Shown piece after piece: positions 1-6,093 of a stretch of DNA of 24,552 nt. Position 1 is the first letter of the stretch. Every line of letters begins with the position of its first letter. The notes below the pieces were generated by a model, which was given only the letters and a program-made list of their open reading frames with translations, was not told the DNA's origin and made no database searches. The position numbers and the translations under genes are program-made. The stretch lies in assembly GCA_902797455.1 (NCBI GenBank), contig CADBTE010000187.1, forward strand, positions 1 through 24,552, in the 5' to 3' direction. The stretch comes from an uncultured Planctomycetota bacterium. Its GTDB lineage: Bacteria > Planctomycetota > Planctomycetia > Pirellulales > Thermoguttaceae.

Positions 1-1311
1 ACCGTGGTGGTCTGCGATGTCGACAAGAATACCTTGGCCGGCGCTCAGGAAGTCTACAAAGACGCTAAGGCGTTCGTCGATTTCCGCGAAGCTTTCGACA
101 CCATGGGTGACAAGTTCGACGCCTGCACCATCAGTACGCCGGACCACATGCACACCTGCATCACCGCCATGGCGATCAAGGCCGGAAAGCACTGCTACAC
201 CCAAAAGCCGCTGACCCGTACCATCGGCGAGGCCCGTTACCTCGGCAATCTGGCCAAGAAGTACGGCGTCTGCACCCAGATGGGGAACCAGGGGTCCTCG
301 TTCGACTCGATGCGCAACATCGTCACCCAGGTCAAGCACGGCGTCCTCGGCGAGATCAAAGACGTCTATGTCTGGACGAACCGTCCGGTCTGGGCCCAGG
401 GTCCGAACCGCGATATGACGATGGAAAAGTTCATCGCCCAGGTCAAGGCCGAGAACCCGGATGACGAAGAAGTCGTCAACGACGAGATTGAAGAGAAGAA
501 AAAGCAAATCGCCGAAGCCCTCGAGGTCCTCGATTGGGATCTGTGGCTCGGGACCGCCCCGAAGCGTGAATTCTGGCCCGGCATCTACCACTCGTTCCAG
601 TGGCGCGGCTGGTGGGACTTCGGTTCCGGTTCGCTCGGCGACATGGCCTGCCATACCGCCAACATGCCGTACGGCGCCTGTGAGCTGAAGAACCCGACCC
701 GCGTTGTCGCCGAAAGCACCGGCCACGACTTCAACAGCTTCCCGGCCGGCTGCAAGATTTGGTTCGACTTCCCGGCCAACGATTGGCGCGGTCCGGTCAA
801 CTTCACCTGGCTCGACTGCAAGGTTCTTCCCGATCCGACCCTCTTCGAGAAGTACCACATCGAAAATCCGACCGAGAGCGGTTCGCTCATCGTCGGCGAG
901 AAGGGCGCTGTCTACTCCCCGGACGACTACGCCGCGAACTATCTGCTGGTCGACAACAACGGGAACCCGATGGACGAGATCCCGGGTCTGGAATATCGTT
1001 CCGCCCCGACCGACGAGCGTTCCGGGAACTTCGACACCCGCAACATGCTCGAATTCGTCACCGCGATCCGCGAAGGGAAGCCGGAGCTGTGCTGGTCGAA
1101 CTTCCCGAATCACGCCGGTCCCCTCACCGAGACGATCCTCCTCGGCAACCTGGCCGTTTGGACCGCCAACGAAGCCGGCAAGCGCGGCGAAACGATCGAG
1201 TGGGACGCCGAGAATCTCATCGTGACGAACCTCGATTCGCTCAAGACCCCGGGCGTCGCCGAGCTGGTTCGTCCGAAGTACGCCGACGGTTACGACCAGA
1301 TCGAGATCTGA
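1..1311 (+). CDS. Gfo/Idh/MocA family oxidoreductase, 5'-truncated by window edge
   Basis: The reading frame is open from base 1, so the start lies outside the window. Comparison with the next gene, which aligns almost end to end, shows that the missing part is a Tat signal plus the first strand of the Rossmann fold. The visible part begins at the end of the second strand (VVVCDVD), followed by STPDHMH, the YTQKPLT segment at the place of the family's EKP motif, and the C-terminal alpha/beta domain with QWRGWWDFGSGSLGDMACH. Family members are NAD(P)-dependent sugar dehydrogenases or related enzymes; the substrate cannot be read. An acidic and Lys-rich stretch (about bases 418-525, MEKFIAQVKAENPDDE onward) sits just before the conserved WDLWLG motif and looks like an insert relative to common members. 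It ends with TGA and is followed by a strong terminator hairpin. Confidence 0.9.
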   Translation, partial: TVVVCDVDKNTLAGAQEVYKDAKAFVDFREAFDTMGDKFDACTISTPDHMHTCITAMAIKAGKHCYTQKPLTRTIGEARYLGNLAKKYGVCTQMGNQGSSFDSMRNIVTQVKHGVLGEIKDVYVWTNRPVWAQGPNRDMTMEKFIAQVKAENPDDEEVVNDEIEEKKKQIAEALEVLDWDLWLGTAPKREFWPGIYHSFQWRGWWDFGSGSLGDMACHTANMPYGACELKNPTRVVAESTGHDFNSFPAGCKIWFDFPANDWRGPVNFTWLDCKVLPDPTLFEKYHIENPTESGSLIVGEKGAVYSPDDYAANYLLVDNNGNPMDEIPGLEYRSAPTDERSGNFDTRNMLEFVTAIREGKPELCWSNFPNHAGPLTETILLGNLAVWTANEAGKRGETIEWDAENLIVTNLDSLKTPGVAELVRPKYADGYDQIEI

Positions 1312-1352
1312 TCGATTCGATCACGGTTCTGTCACCTTCGTGTGAAGCCAAG

Positions 1353-1389
1353 CGCGCTCCCCTTTCTGAAAGGGGGAGCGCGTTTTTTT
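1353..1389 (+). terminator. Rho-independent terminator of the first oxidoreductase
   Basis: A 13-bp stem (1353-1365 with 1370-1382, one G-U pair) closes a CTGA tetraloop and is followed at once by seven T residues (1383-1389). It lies 41 bases after the stop codon and separates the two tandem oxidoreductase genes into distinct transcription units. Confidence 0.93.
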
Positions 1390-1421
1390 CTGAATTATTT
1401 CCCTTCCCCCCGGCCGGCGTG

Positions 1422-1450
1422 TTGAAATCCCCAAAAAACCGATTTAAAAT
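1422..1450 (+). promoter_or_regulatory. Sigma-70-type promoter of second oxidoreductase
   Basis: TTGAAA (1422-1427) and TAAAAT (1445-1450) are separated by exactly 17 bases. This predicts a start near 1457 and a leader of about 80 bases ahead of the gene at 1539. The intergenic position just after a terminator supports it; no experimental evidence. Confidence 0.65.
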
Positions 1451-1538
1451 GGGAGAATCAGCGTAATGATTATGGGGCGCTTACCCAGCCGCCCTTTCCC
1501 GCCATTTAATAAAAGCCCGCATAACAGAGGTTTTAGCA

Positions 1539-3047
1539 ATGAAAACGAATCGATCAAGACGTGACTTTCTGAAGACCGCCACCGTCGCCGGCGCCGGGTA
1601 TATGGTTGGCTTCGGGAATCAAATGAAACGCGCCCGCGCCAATGCCCTGGAAGATGTCGCTGTCGCCGGCATCGGCATCGGCGGCAAGGGTGGCGGCGAT
1701 ATCGCCCAAGCTTCCAAGTTCGGCAAGGTGGTCGCCCTGTGCGATGTCGACCGCGGGACACTGGCCGGCGCCGCGCAGCAGTATGAGGGGGCCAAGACTT
1801 TCGAGGACTTCCGCGACCTGTTCGCCGATATGCAAGACAAGTTCGACGCCTGCGTCATCAGCACGACCGACCACATGCACTGCCCCATCACCGCGATGGC
1901 GATGAAGGCCGGCAAGCACTGCTACACCCAAAAGCCGCTGACCCGTACCATCGGCGAGGCGCGCTACCTCGGGAATCTGGCCCGCGCGACCGGTCTTTGC
2001 ACCCAGATGGGGAACCAGGGTTCGGCCGGCGATCAGCTCCGCAAGAACGCCGCCCAGCTGCGCGCCGGGGTCATCGGTGAAATTCTTGAGGTTCACGCCC
2101 GTACGAACCGCCCGATTTGGGCCCAGGGTCCGAACCGCGCCATGACGATGGAAAAGTTCATCGCCCAAGTCAAGGCCGAGAATCCGGATGACGAAGATAT
2201 CGTCAACGACGAGATCGCGGAGAAGAAAAAGCAAATCGAAGAGGCCTCGAAGCAGTTCGACTGGAAGCTGTGGCTCGGCGTCGCGCCGTGGCGTGAATAC
2301 TGGCCGGGGCTCTATCACGCCTTCCAGTGGCGCGGCTGGTGGGATTTCGGAACCGGCGCCATCGGCGATATGGCCTGCCACAATGTCAATATGGTCTTCA
2401 AGGGGACCGACCTTCGCAACCCGACCAGCGTTCAGGCGATCTCCTCGGGGCACGACTTCGACAGCTTCCCGGCCAAGTCGGTCAGCAAGTTCGAATTCCC
2501 GGCCAACGATTGGCGCGGCCCGATCAAGTTCACCTGGTGGGACAGCTCCCAGGCGCCTGAACCGGCTCTGCTCGAGAAGTACAAGTTCCCGGAAATCGAC
2601 TGGACCAACAGCTCCCTGGTGATCGGCGATAAGGGGGCGATGCTGTGCGGCGGCCAGGGCGACGGCATCCCCGTCTTCCGTGACCCGAACGGCAATCCGA
2701 TCGACGCGATCCCCGAAGATCAAACCGACTTCGTGCTGGCGCCGGTCTGCGACGAAGCGGCCGATAACGATACCCGCAACAAGTACGAGTGGTTCAACGC
2801 CATCTGGCAGGGAAAACCGGAACTGTGCTGGTCGAACTTCCCGAATCACGGCGGTCCCCTCACCGAGACGATGCTCCTGGCCAACCTGGCCGTCTGGGCC
2901 GCTTCCGAGCCCGACAAGTGGGGCGAGAAGATCGAGTGGGACGCCGAGAATCTCAAGGTCACCAACCTGGCCGATCTGAAGACCCCGAAGGTCGCCGACC
3001 TGGTCTGCCCGGTCTACGGCGAGGGCTACGATCAGATCGAGGTCTGA
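1539..3047 (+). CDS. Gfo/Idh/MocA family oxidoreductase with Tat signal
   Basis: This 502-residue protein begins with a twin-arginine signal (SRRDFLK, residues 6-12), a short hydrophobic stretch and a possible cleavage region near residues 30-36, so export to the periplasm or cell surface is predicted. The nucleotide-binding loop is GIGIGGKGGG (around residues 45-54). YTQKPLT replaces the usual EKP motif, and the C-terminal domain contains QWRGWWDFGTGAIGDMACH. The start is supported by AGAGG at 1526-1530. It is a close paralogue of the gene ending at 1311, including the same Lys/Glu-rich insert (MEKFIAQVKAENPDDE onward) before WKLWLG. Exported members of this family are abundant in Planctomycetota and Lentisphaerota and probably act on sugars or glycosides; the actual substrate is unknown. 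Confidence 0.93.
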   Translation: MKTNRSRRDFLKTATVAGAGYMVGFGNQMKRARANALEDVAVAGIGIGGKGGGDIAQASKFGKVVALCDVDRGTLAGAAQQYEGAKTFEDFRDLFADMQDKFDACVISTTDHMHCPITAMAMKAGKHCYTQKPLTRTIGEARYLGNLARATGLCTQMGNQGSAGDQLRKNAAQLRAGVIGEILEVHARTNRPIWAQGPNRAMTMEKFIAQVKAENPDDEDIVNDEIAEKKKQIEEASKQFDWKLWLGVAPWREYWPGLYHAFQWRGWWDFGTGAIGDMACHNVNMVFKGTDLRNPTSVQAISSGHDFDSFPAKSVSKFEFPANDWRGPIKFTWWDSSQAPEPALLEKYKFPEIDWTNSSLVIGDKGAMLCGGQGDGIPVFRDPNGNPIDAIPEDQTDFVLAPVCDEAADNDTRNKYEWFNAIWQGKPELCWSNFPNHGGPLTETMLLANLAVWAASEPDKWGEKIEWDAENLKVTNLADLKTPKVADLVCPVYGEGYDQIEV

Positions 3048-3064
3048 TTGGTTCCCTTTCTCCC

Positions 3065-3100
3065 ATAAAAAAAGCCCCCTTTCATGGGGGCTTTTTTTAT
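3065..3100. terminator. Bidirectional terminator between oxidoreductase and cysK
   Basis: A perfect 15-bp stem (3065-3079 with 3086-3100) has a six-base loop, a GC core of six pairs and flanking runs of seven A and seven T. It can therefore end transcription from both convergent genes: the oxidoreductase ending at 3047 and cysK ending at 3139. Confidence 0.93.
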
Positions 3101-3138
3101 GGTGTCGGCCGGGAAAAAACACCCGGCTTCGCGCGCCG

Positions 3139-4074
3139 TTAACCTTCCGTAAACAGCGGGGTGGAGTAATAGCGGTCCCCGCTGTCGGGAAGCAAGGCGA
3201 CGATCACCTTGGCCTTGTTCTCGGGGAGCTTCGCCAGCTCGACGGCGGCGTGCAGCGCCGCGCCGGAGGAGATGCCGACCGAGATTCCTTCCTTCTTCGC
3301 CAGCAGCTTCGCCGCCGCGAAGGCGTCTTCGTTGCGCACGGGGAACACCTGGTCGTAGACATCGGTGTTCAGCACGTCGGGCACGAAGCCCGCGCCGATA
3401 CCCTGGATCTTATGCGGCCCCGCGTGCCCCTCGGAGAGTACGGGGGAATCGGACGGCTCGACCGCTACGACCTTGACCGACGGCTTCTGGGACTTCAGGT
3501 ACTCGCCCGCGCCGGTCACCGTCCCGCCCGTGCCGACACCCGCGATGAAGATATCGACCGAGCCTTCGGTGTCACGCCAAATCTCCGGCCCGGTCGTCGC
3601 CTTGTGGATGGCGGGATTGGCGGGGTTGATAAACTGCCCCGGGATAAAGCTGTTCGGGATCTCTTTGGCCAGCTCCTCGGCTTTGGCGATGGCCCCTTTC
3701 ATCCCCTTCGCGCCGTCGGTGAGAACTACCTCGGCGCCGTACGCCTTGAGGATATTCCGCCGTTCGACACTCATCGTTTCGGGCATGGTCAGGATGATGC
3801 GGTATCCCTTCGCCGCCGCGATGGCGGCCAGCCCGATGCCGGTATTGCCGGAAGTCGGCTCAATGATGACGCTCCCTTCGCTCAGCTGCCCCTTCTGCTC
3901 GGCGTCTTCGATCATCGACTTGGCGATACGGTCTTTGACGCTGCCGGCGGGGTTGAAATACTCGAGCTTGACCAGCAGCGTCGCTTCCAGCCCGAGCGCC
4001 TTTTCCAGATTCACGACCTCGACCAGCGGTGTATTGCCGATCAGACCCAACGTACTTTTGTAAATATTCGCCAT
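3139..4074 (-). CDS. cysK: Cysteine synthase A (O-acetylserine sulfhydrylase)
   Basis: This PLP enzyme makes L-cysteine from O-acetylserine and sulfide in the cytoplasm. The 311-residue length is normal for CysK. The PLP lysine is K47 in NPAGSVKDR, the substrate loop is TSGNTG (74-79), and the phosphate-binding loop is GVGTGGT. EPSDSPVLSEG and a C-terminal LPDSGDRYYST segment complete the CysK/CBS fold; no CBS regulatory domain is present. Its ribosome site AAAGGAGGT (4082-4090) overlaps the stop codon of the upstream metY gene, with a 14-base gap between the genes, so both are on one transcript and probably translationally linked. In Bacillus, CysK also serves as partner of the Rrf2-type regulator CymR. 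A divergent Rrf2 gene lies upstream here, which makes a similar sensing role possible but unproven. Confidence 0.96.
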   Translation of the reverse strand: MANIYKSTLGLIGNTPLVEVVNLEKALGLEATLLVKLEYFNPAGSVKDRIAKSMIEDAEQKGQLSEGSVIIEPTSGNTGIGLAAIAAAKGYRIILTMPETMSVERRNILKAYGAEVVLTDGAKGMKGAIAKAEELAKEIPNSFIPGQFINPANPAIHKATTGPEIWRDTEGSVDIFIAGVGTGGTVTGAGEYLKSQKPSVKVVAVEPSDSPVLSEGHAGPHKIQGIGAGFVPDVLNTDVYDQVFPVRNEDAFAAAKLLAKKEGISVGISSGAALHAAVELAKLPENKAKVIVALLPDSGDRYYSTPLFTEG

Positions 4075-4088
4075 GTCAGTTACCTCCT

Positions 4089-5381
4089 TTAGTTGACCGC
4101 CGCGAACCCCCTGTCGAGGTCGGCGAGAATATCATCGATGTGCTCCGTACCGATGGAAAGCCGGATGGTGTTCGGGTGAATGCCCGCCGACTCCAGCTCT
4201 TCGGCCGTGAGTTGGGAGTGCGTTGTGGTGGCGGGATGGATGACCAGACTTTTCACATCCGCGACGTTCGCCAGCAGCGAAAAGATCTCCAGCCCGTCGA
4301 TGAACGCGAACGCCTCCTTCTGCCCCCCCTTGATATCAAAGGTAAAGATCGACGCGCCGCCGTTTGGGAAATACTTCTCATACAGCGCGTGATCGGGATG
4401 ATCGGGCAGCGAGGGGTGGTAAACCTTCTCCACCTGCCGATGACGGACCAGATAGTCCACCACCTTCTTCGTGTTTTGAGCGTGACGCTCCAAACGCAGA
4501 GAGAGGGTCTCGGTCCCCTGCAGAAGCAAAAACGCCGCGAACGGGGAGATACACGAGCCGGTGTCGCGCAGCAGGATCGCGCGGATATAGGTGGCGAACG
4601 CCGCCGGGCCCGCCGCCTCGGTAAACCTCACGCCATGGTAGCTGGGGTTCGGCTGGCTGAGCCACGGATACCGACCGCTGGCCGCCCAGTCGAAGGTGCC
4701 GCCGTCGACGATCACGCCGCCGAGGGTCGTACCGTGGCCGCCGATGAACTTGGTGGCGCTGTGAAGCACAATATCCGCGCCGTGCTCCAGCGGCCGGATG
4801 AGGAACGGCGTTGCGAACGTGTTGTCGATCACCAGCGGAATACCGTGATCATGCGCGATTTTGGCCAGCGCCTCAATATCTGGGATGTCGCTGCTGGGGT
4901 TCCCCAGGGTCTCGATGTAGATCGCCTTGGTGTTCGGCCGGATCGCCGCGGCTGTCTCGTTAAGATCGTGAATGTTGACGAAGCTCGTGTCGATGCCGAA
5001 AAGCGGCAGTGTGTGCGCCAGTAAATTGGCGCTGCCGCCGTAGATGGTCTTCTGCGCCACGATATGCTCGCCTTTGGTCGCCAGCGCCTCGATCGTGTAG
5101 GTGATCGCCGCCGCGCCTGAGGCGACCGCCAAACCGGCCACACCCCCTTCCAGCGCCGCGATCCGATCCTCGAACACTCCCTGGGTAGAGTTGGTCAGCC
5201 GTCCGTAGATGTTGCCCGGATCGGCCAAACCAAACCGGTCGGCGGCGTGCTGGGCATTGTGGAACACATAGCTGGTCGTCGCGTAGATGGGGACCGCGCG
5301 GGCGTCGCTCGCGGGATCCGGGTTCTCTTGTCCGACATGTACCTGCAGCGTCTCAAATTTGTATTTGGCCTTAGTACCCAT
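4089..5381 (-). CDS. metY: O-acetylhomoserine sulfhydrylase (aminocarboxypropyltransferase)
   Basis: This Cys/Met-metabolism PLP enzyme makes homocysteine from O-acetylhomoserine and sulfide (direct sulfhydrylation). The 430-residue length and the long central region match MetY rather than the shorter MetB or MetC (about 380-400). Visible motifs are NIYGR (57-61), ETLGNPSSDIPDI, DNTFATPF, and SATKFIGGHGTT with PLP lysine K211. It is the first gene of an operon with cysK. The only usable start is the ATG at 5381, because an in-frame TGA lies four codons upstream and no other start follows soon. Oddly, AAGGAG (5382-5387) touches the ATG with no spacer. The upstream promoter is overlapped by a palindrome, and the leader can fold. 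Confidence 0.95.
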   Translation of the reverse strand: MGTKAKYKFETLQVHVGQENPDPASDARAVPIYATTSYVFHNAQHAADRFGLADPGNIYGRLTNSTQGVFEDRIAALEGGVAGLAVASGAAAITYTIEALATKGEHIVAQKTIYGGSANLLAHTLPLFGIDTSFVNIHDLNETAAAIRPNTKAIYIETLGNPSSDIPDIEALAKIAHDHGIPLVIDNTFATPFLIRPLEHGADIVLHSATKFIGGHGTTLGGVIVDGGTFDWAASGRYPWLSQPNPSYHGVRFTEAAGPAAFATYIRAILLRDTGSCISPFAAFLLLQGTETLSLRLERHAQNTKKVVDYLVRHRQVEKVYHPSLPDHPDHALYEKYFPNGGASIFTFDIKGGQKEAFAFIDGLEIFSLLANVADVKSLVIHPATTTHSQLTAEELESAGIHPNTIRLSIGTEHIDDILADLDRGFAAVN

Positions 5382-5387
5382 CTCCTT
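5382..5387 (-). promoter_or_regulatory. Shine-Dalgarno of metY with zero spacer
   Basis: AAGGAG directly abuts the ATG of metY. Neighbouring genes use the usual gap of about 5-10 bases (cysK has 8). No alternative in-frame start lies within the next dozen codons, so initiation here may be weak or depend on leader structure. Confidence 0.5.
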
Positions 5388-5424
5388 GATTCACTTTTTG
5401 TTTTTAGACCGATTTCGAGCACAA

Positions 5425-5474
5425 GAGGTATTCGGGCTCAGACGGCCGGCGGCACGAAAAAAGCCCTTCACCTC
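5425..5474 (-). promoter_or_regulatory. Possible structured leader of metY-cysK mRNA
   Basis: Read on the minus strand, GAGGU (5474-5470) pairs with ACCUC (5429-5425), and inside it GGGCU (5466-5462) pairs with AGCCC (5438-5434), separated by an internal loop GAA/GAAU. The 23-base inner part contains CCGCCGG and may fold further. It lies in the 5' leader predicted from the promoter at 5489-5517. It does not match the core of the SAM-I riboswitch. Function is unknown. Confidence 0.4.
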
Positions 5475-5488
5475 ACGCGTTAGGAGAG

Positions 5489-5517
5489 ATCATACACCAA
5501 CTTACCTACTATGTCAA
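5489..5517 (-). promoter_or_regulatory. Promoter of metY-cysK
   Basis: On the minus strand a consensus TTGACA (5517-5512) is followed after exactly 17 bases by TATGAT (5494-5489). The predicted transcription start is near 5482, giving a leader of about 100 bases. The -35 hexamer lies inside the palindrome at 5504-5522. Confidence 0.82.
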
Positions 5518-5522
5518 TAGGT
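5504..5522. promoter_or_regulatory. Candidate Rrf2-type operator over the metY -35 box
   Basis: ACCTA (5504-5508) and TAGGT (5518-5522) form a perfect inverted repeat around nine bases that contain the complete -35 hexamer of the metY promoter. Rrf2-family dimers bind palindromes of roughly this size, and the divergent Rrf2 gene starts 86 bases away. Binding here would block RNA polymerase from metY-cysK. Assignment to this regulator is inferred. Confidence 0.6.
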
Positions 5523-5550
5523 GATAATGGTTTTCCCCTTTCTTTTTCTA

Positions 5551-5579
5551 TTGATCTGACAATTACCCTTCGGTATACT
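5551..5579 (+). promoter_or_regulatory. Promoter of the Rrf2 regulator gene
   Basis: TTGATC (5551-5556) and TATACT (5574-5579) are 17 bases apart and predict a start near 5586, about 22 bases ahead of the ATG. A small TACC-CTTC-GGTA repeat (5564-5575) overlaps the -10 region and might be a weaker site for autoregulation. Confidence 0.7.
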
Positions 5580-5607
5580 CGGTGAAAACACAAGGGGACG
5601 CGATAGT

Positions 5608-6003
5608 ATGATCTCGACAAAAGGACGCTACGCTTTGCGCGTGATGCTCGATCTGGCCGCGCACGACGGTTTTGTACCGCTCAAGGACATCGCCCAGCGT
5701 CAGGGCATCTCAAAAAAGTATCTGGAAATCATCGTCAGAAAACTGGTCGCCGGTAAGCTGATCATCGGCGTGAGCGGCCGAAGCGGCGGCTACAAGCTCT
5801 GCCGCGATCCGGAGAAGTACACCGTCGGCGAGATTCTGGAGCGGATGGAGGGTTCCCTGGCCATCGTCTCGTGCCTGGCCCCCGGTGCCAAGCCGTGTCC
5901 GCGCGCGCCGTACTGCCAGACCCTGCCGCTTTGGGTGGAGTACGACAAAATGATCCGTGGTTTCTTTTATGGGAAACGGCTCAGCGATCTGATGAAAAAA
6001 TAG
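5608..6003 (+). CDS. Rrf2-family transcriptional regulator (CymR/IscR-like)
   Basis: This 131-residue protein has the whole Rrf2 layout: MISTKGRYALRVMLDLA at the start, a winged helix-turn-helix (about 25-62, with GISKKYLEIIVRKL as recognition region and GRSGGYKL as wing), and a long dimerisation helix. Three cysteines, C89, C97 and C103, are spaced C-x7-C-x5-C. This recalls the Fe-S ligands of IscR (C-x5-C-x5-C), but the IscR ligand histidine is not in place. It could sense an Fe-S cluster, redox state or, like CymR, the cysteine pool through CysK. AGGGGA (5593-5598) with nine bases to the ATG supports the start. It is divergent from metY-cysK, which points to control of sulfur assimilation. 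The target assignment is inference. Confidence 0.9.
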   Translation: MISTKGRYALRVMLDLAAHDGFVPLKDIAQRQGISKKYLEIIVRKLVAGKLIIGVSGRSGGYKLCRDPEKYTVGEILERMEGSLAIVSCLAPGAKPCPRAPYCQTLPLWVEYDKMIRGFFYGKRLSDLMKK

Positions 6004-6030
6004 CGCCAAACGCCTCGGCATGTAAACAAA

Positions 6031-6074
6031 AAAACGGCTGTACGGAAGCACTTCCCCTCCCATACAGCCGTTTT
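6031..6074. terminator. Bidirectional terminator between Rrf2 gene and tex
   Basis: A perfect 12-bp inverted repeat (6031-6042 with 6063-6074, core CGGCTGTA) encloses a 20-base loop. A run of T follows on the plus strand, and on the minus strand the stem ends in seven T. It lies between two convergent genes, ending at 6003 and 6094. Confidence 0.85.
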
Positions 6075-6093
6075 CTTTCGCGCCCGCGATAAA

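Noticed and set aside
1554..3122. Long open frame on the minus strand opposite the second oxidoreductase
   Set aside because: It is a GC-driven shadow of the plus-strand gene with no recognisable domain.
5425..5474. SAM-I riboswitch ahead of metY
   Set aside because: GAGGUG-like bases are present, but the conserved GAUGAAA/GGCAACC-type core is absent.
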